NCBI RefSeq assembly: GCF_003641205.1
Contig: NZ_CP032762.1
Span: 1,860,001-1,924,000, forward strand
Source: Rhodococcus sp. P1Y
GTDB taxonomy: Bacteria; Actinomycetota; Actinomycetes; Mycobacteriales; Mycobacteriaceae
DNA length: 64,000 bases
Reading direction: 5' to 3'
In this document: piece by piece, positions 58,224 through 64,000 of the stretch
Layout: the number at the start of each line of letters is the position of its first letter
Position numbering within the stretch: the stretch's first letter is position 1
The notes under the pieces: model-generated
What the model saw: the letters and a program-made list of their open reading frames with translations, nothing else
Told to the model about the DNA's origin: nothing
Databases searched by the model: none
Translations under genes and position numbers: made by a program

Positions 58224-59804
58224 ATGAACGAAGGGGTACCTCTGGCGGAGGTGGTGCGGGCACTCCACGGGGCGTTCGTCGAGCTCGTGGTCGCACCGAA
58301 CGGGAGCGACGTTCGCATCGCATCGGTCGGGCTGGTCGAGGAGAACGACATCGAGGCCGCCCAGCCCACACCGGACCTGTGCTTGATCGTCGGAGTTCCC
58401 GAGCAGGCGATCGCCGTTTGGCTCGACGAGCTGGCGCTGCGCGGACCCGAGGACCGGCCTCGGGCGCTGATGGTCAAGGGATCGTCGACAGCTCTGCGCC
58501 ACGCGTCCAGAAGCAGCGGTGTCGCACTGGTGACCGTTCATGCTCAGTCGCGCTGGGAGAGGGTGCTGTCGACGATCCGCGGGGTGCTCGAGCATTCGAC
58601 GCAACGCCTCGAACTCGATCCGATAGGCGACGACACCGACCTGTACGGGCTGGCGCACACCATCGCCTCGTTGACCGAAGGAATGGTGAGCATCGAAGAC
58701 GAGCGCTCGCATGTCCTGGCGTACTCGGCCGCCGGCGATGCCGCGGACGAACTCCGCACGTTGTCGATCCTCGGCCGCGAGGGGCCTGCTGCCTACCTGC
58801 GACGCCTCAGCGAGTGGGGAGTGTTCGACCGGATCAGACGCAGCGACGACGTGGTGGAAGTGCCGGCCGACGAGGAACTCGGCATCAGGCGTCGTCTGGT
58901 CGTGGGCATTCGATCGATCCCCGACGCCTCCGGCGGTGTTGCCAATCTGGGTTCGATCTGGATTCAAGAAGGTAGACAACCTATTTCGAGCGACGCCGAC
59001 GCGGTACTCCGCGGCGCCGCCGCAGTGGCGGCTCGTCTGATCAAACGGATCATCGACGCCCCGACCAACGAAACGGTGCAGATCCAGCGTCTCCTGGGCG
59101 CGCGCGGCGGTGGCGTCGACATACCGTCTCTCGCTGCGGCACTGTCGATCTCACCGTCAGGACCTGCCGCGGTCCTCGGGTTCGCCGGTGTAGCGGGCGC
59201 AGAGACGACACACCTTTCGGCTGTGCTGAGATTGGCTGCCAGCGCTTTCCATCGAAGCTCGTTGGCGACGGCGATGGGCGACCGCATCTACGTCTTGTTC
59301 CCCGGGGAGACGGCGGTGAAGCCTCTCGAGTCGTGGGCGCGCGAGCTGATCGCCAGAACCGAGGCACGCACCGGCACCGCCATCCGCGCAGCGTTGGTAG
59401 CGCCGGTGGCGTCGTTGTCCGACGTTGCCGCGGCGCGCTACGAAGTGGACAGGGTCTTGGATCGAACCACCGGGGAGAACCGGGTTACCACCCTCGCCGA
59501 GTCTCGTACGTCGGTGTTGCTCGGTGAAATAGTCGAACTCGTTGCCAATCACGAACACCTGCTCGACCCGCGCATCGGCGTACTCCGCGCATACGACGAG
59601 AAGAACAGCGGGGCGATGATCGAAAGCCTCGGTGCCTACCTGTCCTGTTTCGGCGACGTTCGAGCTGCAGCGATCCAACTACACATTCATCCGAACACGC
59701 TGCGCTACAGAATCAAACGAGTGGAGGAGATCCTCGGCGCCGATCTCGCCGACGCCGACGAGCGTGTCCTGATCGAACTTCAACTGCGCGTCAGCGGCCG
59801 GTGA
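58224..59804 (+). CDS. pruC: PucR-family activator of proline catabolism
   Basis: A 526-aa protein. The N-terminal part (about 1-130) is a PucR-like sensor region, the middle (about 140-300) GAF-like, and the C-terminus carries the helix-turn-helix ESLGAYLSCFGDVRAAAIQLHIHPNTLRYRIKRVEEILGADL. The ATG at 58224 is used. It is divergent from pruA-pruB across 103 bp, the arrangement of mycobacterial pruC, whose product activates pruAB in response to proline. Its 3' end overlaps the convergent TetR gene by 14 nt. Confidence 0.88.
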   Translation: MNEGVPLAEVVRALHGAFVELVVAPNGSDVRIASVGLVEENDIEAAQPTPDLCLIVGVPEQAIAVWLDELALRGPEDRPRALMVKGSSTALRHASRSSGVALVTVHAQSRWERVLSTIRGVLEHSTQRLELDPIGDDTDLYGLAHTIASLTEGMVSIEDERSHVLAYSAAGDAADELRTLSILGREGPAAYLRRLSEWGVFDRIRRSDDVVEVPADEELGIRRRLVVGIRSIPDASGGVANLGSIWIQEGRQPISSDADAVLRGAAAVAARLIKRIIDAPTNETVQIQRLLGARGGGVDIPSLAAALSISPSGPAAVLGFAGVAGAETTHLSAVLRLAASAFHRSSLATAMGDRIYVLFPGETAVKPLESWARELIARTEARTGTAIRAALVAPVASLSDVAAARYEVDRVLDRTTGENRVTTLAESRTSVLLGEIVELVANHEHLLDPRIGVLRAYDEKNSGAMIESLGAYLSCFGDVRAAAIQLHIHPNTLRYRIKRVEEILGADLADADERVLIELQLRVSGR

Positions 59805-60366
59805 TCCCGTTGGTCAGCAGTTGCGCGAGTTCGGAGTAGGCCTGAGAATCGTCCAATCCGGTCCTCGACGCGACCTCCCTCGATTGAATACGCGCCATCG
59901 TCGAGGCGGCGACATCGGCGACGAAAGCCGCGTGGACACTGCGTACCTCGCCGGCCGCGGCACCGTCGTCGATCAGATCTTGAACGCGTTTCGCGGCGAA
60001 CGCCGTGTTCTGTTCGTACACTTCGCGGGCTGGGGCGAACGCAGCCAGGTCGTCCATGTATTTGCTCGACGCGGGTTCGAGCGCCACCCCGACCGCAGAC
60101 AGGTACGCGGTCAAACGGTCGGCGAACCCGTGCACGCCCGCAATCGATGCCTCGACCCGGTCCGTTGCGCCGCGGAAGAAATGCACCGTCGCAGCACGGA
60201 CGAGCTGCTCCTTGCTGCCGGCGAGTGTGTAGAGCGTCGATTTGCTGCACCGCAGGCGTGAGGCGATGTCGTCGAGCGTCAAGTGGGCGAAGCCCTCGGA
60301 CAGGAACAACTCGACGAGTTGGTCGAACAGTTCGGCGCGTCGAGCAGTCGCGTGAGCTGCGGTCAT
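59791..60366 (-). CDS. TetR-family regulator of the acyl-CoA dehydrogenase gene
   Basis: A 191-aa protein from the ATG at 60366. The helix-turn-helix is LFDQLVELFLSEGFAHLTLDDIASRLRCSKSTLYTLAGSKEQLVRAATVHFF. The C-terminal domain (VEASIAGVHGFADRLTAYLSAVGVAL) is typical of TetR proteins linked to fatty-acid genes. The 83-bp gap to the divergent acyl-CoA dehydrogenase contains four symmetric half-sites, so it almost surely represses both genes and responds to an acyl-CoA or related ligand. The gene converges on pruC. Confidence 0.86.
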   Translation of the reverse strand: MTAAHATARRAELFDQLVELFLSEGFAHLTLDDIASRLRCSKSTLYTLAGSKEQLVRAATVHFFRGATDRVEASIAGVHGFADRLTAYLSAVGVALEPASSKYMDDLAAFAPAREVYEQNTAFAAKRVQDLIDDGAAAGEVRSVHAAFVADVAASTMARIQSREVASRTGLDDSQAYSELAQLLTNGITGR

Positions 60367-60374
60367 GACATCAG

Positions 60375-60436
60375 ACAGTACTGCAGTAGCGGCTACAGTA
60401 CTTCACGTAGTACTGTCGAGGAGCCGCCAGTACTGT
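60375..60436. promoter_or_regulatory. Four-half-site TetR operator between TetR and acyl-CoA dehydrogenase genes
   Basis: ACAGTACT occurs at 60375-60382 and 60395-60402, and its complement AGTACTGT at 60409-60416 and 60429-60436. The spacing 20/14/20 gives one axis of symmetry at 60405.5. Two TetR dimers could bind, as with QacR-like regulators. Confidence 0.8.
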
Positions 60437-60449
60437 AAGGAGTCTCCAA

Positions 60450-61589
60450 GTGCCTGTTGACCGTCTGCTCCCGACCGAAGAAGCGCGTGACCTGATCCAG
60501 CTGACTCGCGACGTCGCGGACAAGGTCTTGGATCCCATCGTCGACGAGCACGAGAAAAACGAGACCTATCCAGTCGGCGTATTCGGCACCCTCGGCGACG
60601 CTGGGCTGCTCAGCCTGCCGTTCCCGGAGGAGTGGGGCGGCGGCGGTCAGCCCTACGAGGTGTACCTGCAGGTGCTCGAGGAACTTGCCGCGAGGTGGGC
60701 AGCTGTCGCAGTCGCCGTGAGTGTGCACAGCCTCGCCTGCTCGCCTCTGCTCGCCTTCGGAACCGAAGAGCAGAAGCAGCGATGGCTTCCGGACATGTTG
60801 GGCGGCAGCCTCATCGGTGCATACAGCCTTTCCGAGCCGCAGGCCGGTTCCGACGCGGCTGCGCTGAGCTGCAGGGCAACCCCGAAGGATGACGGCTACG
60901 TCGTCAACGGCGCCAAGGCTTGGATCACGCATGGAGGCATCGCGGACTTCTACAACCTGTTCGCGCGCACCGGCGAAGGCTCCAAGGGCATCTCCTGCTT
61001 CCTCGTCCCACGGGATCAAGAAGGACTGTCGTTCGGTAAGCCGGAGGAAAAGATGGGCCTGCATGCAGTCCCGACAACCTCGGCGAGCTACGACGACGCC
61101 TTCATCTCCTCGGAGCGACGTCTCGGCACCGAAGGCCAGGGTCTCCAGATTGCATTCAGCGCACTCGATTCCGGTCGGCTCGGCATTGCGGCGGTGGCAG
61201 TCGGCATCGCGCAGGCAGCGCTCGACGATGCGGTCCGGTACGCCAACGAGCGCACCACGTTCGGCAAGAAGATCGTCGACCACCAGGGCCTCGGATTCCT
61301 GCTCGCCGACATGACCGCAGCCGTCGACTCGGCCCGGGCCACCTACATCGACGCGGCACGCAGACGTGACGCCGGCCTCGACTACTCACGCTGCGCATCG
61401 GTCGCGAAACTCGTCGCGACCGACGCTGCCATGAAGGTGACCACCGACGCCGTGCAGGTGTTCGGCGGTTACGGCTACACTCGCGACTTCCGCGTCGAGA
61501 GGTACATGCGAGACGCCAAGATCACCCAGATATTCGAGGGCACCAATCAGATCCAGCGCCTGGTCATCGCACGAAGCCTTCGATCGTGA
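60450..61589 (+). CDS. Acyl-CoA dehydrogenase
   Basis: A 379-aa FAD enzyme introducing a trans-2 double bond into acyl-CoA. The GTG at 60450 has AAGGAG 7 nt upstream. Motifs are AYSLSEPQAGSDAAAL, WITHGGIADFYNLFART, GSALDSGRLGIAA-type (FSALDSGRLGIAAVAVGIAQAAL), QVFGGYGYTRDFRVERYMRDAKITQIFEGTNQIQRLVIARSL, with the catalytic Glu in IFEGTNQIQ near residue 365. Chain-length preference cannot be read. Expression is likely controlled by the divergent TetR at the four-site operator, and a dienelactone-hydrolase-like gene follows 14 bp later. Confidence 0.93.
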   Translation: MPVDRLLPTEEARDLIQLTRDVADKVLDPIVDEHEKNETYPVGVFGTLGDAGLLSLPFPEEWGGGGQPYEVYLQVLEELAARWAAVAVAVSVHSLACSPLLAFGTEEQKQRWLPDMLGGSLIGAYSLSEPQAGSDAAALSCRATPKDDGYVVNGAKAWITHGGIADFYNLFARTGEGSKGISCFLVPRDQEGLSFGKPEEKMGLHAVPTTSASYDDAFISSERRLGTEGQGLQIAFSALDSGRLGIAAVAVGIAQAALDDAVRYANERTTFGKKIVDHQGLGFLLADMTAAVDSARATYIDAARRRDAGLDYSRCASVAKLVATDAAMKVTTDAVQVFGGYGYTRDFRVERYMRDAKITQIFEGTNQIQRLVIARSLRS

Positions 61590-61603
61590 GCTAGCCTGCG
61601 GGT

Positions 61604-62296
61604 ATGGCTGACATCGAGGTCCAGACACCAGCAGGTCCGATCGATGCCGTGCTGGAGGTGCCGAACGGCTCGGGGCCGGGTGTCGTCATCGTCCACGATG
61701 CGTTCGGTCTCACCGACGACACACGAAACATTGCCCGACGCTTCGCGGACAGAGGTTATGTCGCGCTCGCACCGGATCTCTACACACGCGGCGGCGTCAG
61801 GAAGTGTGTGACCGGTGTCTTCCGGGCGCTGTTCGGCCAGAGCGGCGTCGCAATCGACGACCTCCTTGCCGCCCGCGACTTCCTGGCCGAGCACGAGAGC
61901 GTCACTGGAAAGGTGGGAATCGTCGGCTTCTGCATGGGCGGCGGATTCGCACTTCTGCTCTCGCCCAGGGGTTTCGACGCCAGCGCGCCGTTCTACGGCA
62001 TCACTCCCAAGAAGATCGAGGAGACCCTCGACGGCGCGTGCCCCATCGTGGCGTCGTACGGAAAGAACGATCCGACGCTGATCGGTGCGGGCAAGAAGGT
62101 CGAGAAAGTGTTGGCAGCCAAGGGTATTGCCCACGACGTGAAGACCTACCCCGGTGCATCTCACGGCTTCGCGAACGCCCTACCCGACGGCGCAGCAGGA
62201 AAATTCGTCAAGATCACCGGAATGGGGTGGCGAGGCGAGCAGGCCGAGGACGCATTCGCGAGAGTGTTCAGCTTCTTCGGCGAACACCTTCACTGA
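61604..62296 (+). CDS. Dienelactone hydrolase-family alpha/beta hydrolase
   Basis: A 230-aa hydrolase. The nucleophile Cys is in VGFCMGGGFALLL, the acid Asp in SYGKNDPTL, and the His in GASHGFAN, the DLH triad. The N-terminal half holds VVIVHDAFGLTDDTRNIARRFADRGYVALAPDLYTRGG. DLH opens dienelactones in ring-cleavage pathways, but broader members act on other esters. No aromatic pathway genes are adjacent. It probably shares the acyl-CoA dehydrogenase transcript. Its stop overlaps the convergent decapeptide-repeat gene by 7 nt. Confidence 0.88.
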   Translation: MADIEVQTPAGPIDAVLEVPNGSGPGVVIVHDAFGLTDDTRNIARRFADRGYVALAPDLYTRGGVRKCVTGVFRALFGQSGVAIDDLLAARDFLAEHESVTGKVGIVGFCMGGGFALLLSPRGFDASAPFYGITPKKIEETLDGACPIVASYGKNDPTLIGAGKKVEKVLAAKGIAHDVKTYPGASHGFANALPDGAAGKFVKITGMGWRGEQAEDAFARVFSFFGEHLH

Positions 62297-63090
62297 AGCT
62301 CGTGTACCGTCTGCTTCCCCTTGAGCCACCGGTTCGGTAGCCGTCCGACCAACTCGCCCAACGGATTTACGGCCTGCGACAAGATCTCTACCGAATCCTG
62401 CAGGATGTCGATACTGATACCCATGCGTTCGAGGTTCGGCGCGAGCTGGGCCAGCGTTTCCGACAGCGTGACCAACTGGTCCAGCGGACCGCCCTTGGCC
62501 GTCAACCGTTCGATGGCCCCGCCGTCGGACAACAGTTGCTCGAGCAGTCCGCCCTCGGCCATTGCTCGCTCGATGACGCCGTCCTCGCGCGTCAAGAGTT
62601 CGAGGGGGCCGTCCTTGGCAGTGAGGCGTTCGAGCGGACCGTCGACAGCGGTGATTCGATCGAGCAGTCCGCCCTCGGCCAGCAATCTCTCCAATGGGCC
62701 GTCCTCGGCGAGCAGGCGATCGAGGGGGCCGTCGGTGGCCGTCACGCGGTCGACGGGTCCACCTGCCGCAAGGAGGCGTTCGAGGGTTCCCTCCTCCGAC
62801 GTCAACCGGTCCACGACGCCACCCGGCGCGAGCAAGCGGTCCAACGGCCCGCCTTCGCGCAGGGCGTTGCCGAGGGCGCGGTCGTCGGAAGTGAGCTGCC
62901 CGAGCTGCGTGAGCAGCTGCATCGTTCCGCCCTTGGGGTTGGCGACAGCGGCGATGTTGGCAGGGGACGCCATTCCGCTTTCGAGCGCGAAACGCGTCGT
63001 GGTGAGAATCGTCCCTGTCACCTCGAGGGCGGTTTCCGCGATGGCAATCCCAGCGCGTGCAGGCAGTGTGATCGCGGACACCCAGTTCAT
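62290..63090 (-). CDS. Protein with 13 tandem decapeptide repeats, unknown function
   Basis: A 266-aa protein. Residues 1-77 are a mixed N-terminal region (MNWVSAITLPARAGIAIAET and ASPANIAAVANPKG). Residues 78-207 are 13 consecutive ten-residue repeats with consensus x-x-G/D-G-P-L-D/E-R-L-L/T, with no insertion. Residues 208-266 form a helix-like tail (LSETLAQLAPNLERMGISIDILQDSVEILSQAVNPLGELVGRLPNRW). No signal peptide or clear membrane helix is seen. The regular amphipathic repeats suggest an elongated helical rod or solenoid. I recognise no named family. The ATG at 63090 is used. It sits 25 bp downstream of a guanidinium exporter. Confidence 0.8.
   Translation of the reverse strand: MNWVSAITLPARAGIAIAETALEVTGTILTTTRFALESGMASPANIAAVANPKGGTMQLLTQLGQLTSDDRALGNALREGGPLDRLLAPGGVVDRLTSEEGTLERLLAAGGPVDRVTATDGPLDRLLAEDGPLERLLAEGGLLDRITAVDGPLERLTAKDGPLELLTREDGVIERAMAEGGLLEQLLSDGGAIERLTAKGGPLDQLVTLSETLAQLAPNLERMGISIDILQDSVEILSQAVNPLGELVGRLPNRWLKGKQTVHELQ
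62470..62859 (-). repeat. 13 x 30-bp coding repeat
   Basis: The 390 bp encode thirteen 10-residue repeats. Codons vary between units while residues such as G/D-G, L-D/E-R/Q and L/T are kept, so selection acts on protein pattern rather than on recent DNA copying. Confidence 0.85.
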
Positions 63091-63115
63091 GGAGTTACTG
63101 TAACTCCTGGACGCA

Positions 63116-63430
63116 TCAGTGCAGCAGCTTCAGGCCGACGACGCAGCCGACGATGCCCATGAGCAGCGCGATCTTGATCCACGACGCCGTCTCGTCGCCG
63201 GTGATCATCGCGTAGGCGACGGTCAGCGTGGCGCCGATGCCAACCCACACGGCGTAGGCGGTGCCAACAGGAAGAGTACGCATCGCGAACGCCAGACCGC
63301 CCATGCTGGCTACGAGGGCGACGGCGAACACGATCGTCGGAATAGGGCGTGAGAATCCGTCGGACTTGCCGAGGGCTGTGGCCCACACTGCTTCGAGGAC
63401 GCCGGAGATTACGAGAACAATCCAAGCCAT
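63116..63430 (-). CDS. gdx: SMR-family guanidinium exporter (Gdx/SugE type)
   Basis: A 104-aa, four-TM small multidrug resistance protein. MAWIVLVISGVLEAVWATALGKSDGFSRP has the essential Glu in helix 1 (LEAVWA), and LPVGTAYAVWVGIGATLTVAYAM is the SMR signature. LEAVWA with the SDGF loop places it with SugE/Gdx proteins, which export guanidinium in exchange for protons, rather than EmrE. The ATG at 63430 has GGGAG about 9 nt upstream. A guanidine-III riboswitch lies directly upstream, which supports the function. Confidence 0.93.
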   Translation of the reverse strand: MAWIVLVISGVLEAVWATALGKSDGFSRPIPTIVFAVALVASMGGLAFAMRTLPVGTAYAVWVGIGATLTVAYAMITGDETASWIKIALLMGIVGCVVGLKLLH

Positions 63431-63446
63431 GAGAAAACACTCCCAT

Positions 63447-63487
63447 GCACCGTCTTGTCGCTGGCCGGGTACGGTGCGCTCGTCCGC
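63447..63487 (-). ncRNA. Guanidine-III (ykkC-III) riboswitch controlling gdx
   Basis: The 41-nt minus-strand RNA runs GCGGACGAG, GCGCACCGU, ACCCGGCCAGCGACAAG, ACGGUGC. Spaced conserved blocks match the published guanidine-III motif as I recall it (GGACGAG, CCGUACCCGG, GACAAGACGG). The main helix GCACCGU/ACGGUGC has an A-U pair where the Thermobifida-type sequence has G-C, a compensatory change. It ends 16 nt before the gdx ATG, next to its ribosome site, fitting translation control that opens when guanidinium binds. Confidence 0.85.
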
Positions 63488-63500
63488 TAGTCGTTAGGAC

Positions 63501-63516
63501 TGGTACCAAAGTACCA
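63501..63516. promoter_or_regulatory. Perfect palindrome TGGTAC-CAAA-GTACCA
   Basis: A 16-bp dyad with 6-bp arms lies between the TIGR03943-type stop and the riboswitch, in the probable gdx promoter region. It may be an operator or a weak terminator of the upstream gene. Confidence 0.45.
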
Positions 63517-64000
63517 CTAATAGGCGTACGTGTTCGCCGGTTCCGGGATCTGTTCGACGCCTGTGACGGTCATGACCGGGATGTTGCCGGTCTCGGGCGA
63601 GGACTGCGCGACGGTTCCGCGCACCCGAAGCCACTCTCCCTCCAGCGGCCGGTCCAGGTGGATACGGATCGATCGCGCATCTGCGGCGCAACAGATGATC
63701 AAGATCCGAGCGAGGTCGACGCTGCCGTCGGCGTTCTGAACCCGCATTCCGGTCACCGTGATTTCCCGGCCGTCGAGGCTCCCAGCCGAGTCCCTCGCTG
63801 CCCTCTGAACGACGTCGAGGAGCGCAACCTCGGGGGCATCGCCGTCGGGAAGGGGTGGAAACGCGGTCCGCTCGATGGGTCCGGCCGACACGACGCGATC
63901 CGACACGGACGAGACCGTGAGGGCAGGAGGCTGGACGAGGAGAATCAGAGCGGCGGGGACGAGTAGCAACCAGTACGGACGGCTGCTGTGCGCATGGCCG
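63517..64000 (-). CDS. TIGR03943-family membrane/lipoprotein-like protein (5' end beyond the window)
   Basis: The frame is open to the right edge and ends at 63517; only the C-terminal part (about 160 aa) is present. In frame beyond the first possible start lies GHAHSSRPYWLLLVPAALILLVQPPAL, a helix preceded by His residues, so the true start is outside. The C-terminal half has LARILIICCAADARSIRIHL and EGEWLRVRGTVAQ, the TIGR03943 pattern with its CCAAD motif. These proteins sit beside YraQ-type permeases and are often zinc-regulated; the partner would be beyond the edge. Confidence 0.82.
   Translation of the reverse strand, partial: GHAHSSRPYWLLLVPAALILLVQPPALTVSSVSDRVVSAGPIERTAFPPLPDGDAPEVALLDVVQRAARDSAGSLDGREITVTGMRVQNADGSVDLARILIICCAADARSIRIHLDRPLEGEWLRVRGTVAQSSPETGNIPVMTVTGVEQIPEPANTYAY

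Noticed and set aside
56874..58979. 701-aa minus-strand open frame across pruA and pruC
   Set aside because: Arg/His/Pro-rich shadow of two well-recognised genes on both strands; no domain is visible.
1..64000. CRISPR arrays, tRNA/rRNA genes, insertion sequences, prophage or att sites
   Set aside because: None seen: the only tandem repeats are inside coding regions (52708-52782, 53758-53865, 62470-62859), and no transposase, integrase or tRNA cloverleaf was recognised by eye.

Overview
The window looks like chromosome of a Rhodococcus-type actinomycete (order Mycobacteriales). It has high GC with strong GC bias at codon third positions, many GTG/TTG starts, 1-4 nt ATGA/GTGA overlaps inside operons, an AlkB-rubredoxin-TetR alkane cluster, a mycobacterial-type pruB-pruA-pruC proline locus, MmpL-like and DUF222/HNH proteins, and a mycobacterial-type LexA box. 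I saw no rRNA, tRNA, CRISPR, transposase, phage or replication-origin genes. It reads as ordinary but catabolically rich accessory chromosome.

Layout. 1-4022: an ene-reductase (old yellow enzyme) fused to an F420-type nitroreductase domain and cut by the left edge, its divergent TetR regulator with a clear operator, and a DHA2 drug exporter. 4096-11794: a GntR regulator and a six-gene operon that would take L-gulonate/D-fructuronate through D-mannonate, KDG and KDPG to pyruvate plus glyceraldehyde-3-phosphate, ending in an MHS-type importer. 11798-17096: a nested palindromic element, a fused alpha-beta 2-oxoacid dehydrogenase E1, an amino-acid permease and a divergent PucR regulator. 17093-22232: an alkane hydroxylase operon on the minus strand (alkB, two rubredoxins, TetR, GNAT), divergent from a type III glutamine synthetase. 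22309-25882: a tripartite tricarboxylate transporter (tctCBA) and a universal stress protein. 25995-28402: two overlapping CBS/DUF21 membrane proteins.

28467-43608: a set of small regulator-target pairs: MarR/AbrB-type membrane protein, MFS/TetR, HxlR/quinone-oxidoreductase-like SDR, MarR/FUSC, and MarR/MMPL-lipocalin. Between them lie a Tat-exported neutral ceramidase, a haem-oxygenase-like diiron protein converging on a CDGSH iron-sulfur protein, and a STAS protein. 43566-50429: an FAD oxidoreductase, then a second carboxylate module (universal stress protein, CitMHS symporter, TctC-like lipoprotein) divergent from a CitA/CitB two-component system. 50436-54957: VOC protein, HxlR/SDR pair, a frameshifted NTF2-like gene and a LexA-box-controlled DUF222/HNH protein.

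55014-64000: proline catabolism (pruB, pruA, pruC), a TetR/acyl-CoA dehydrogenase pair with four symmetric half-sites, a dienelactone hydrolase, a protein with 13 tandem decapeptide repeats, an SMR guanidinium exporter preceded by a guanidine-III riboswitch, and a TIGR03943-type protein cut by the right edge.

The strongest leads are the ene-reductase/F420 fusion, the repeated nested-dyad element, the decapeptide-repeat protein, the LexA box lying over a start codon, the iron-enzyme/CDGSH pair, and two universal stress proteins each tied to a carboxylate transporter. Three real coding regions are easy to miss: rubA (55 aa), the CDGSH protein (57 aa) and the edge-truncated fusion gene. No gene-free stretch exceeds about 300 bases; the longest, 19774-20054, is the alkB/glutamine synthetase divergent promoter region.
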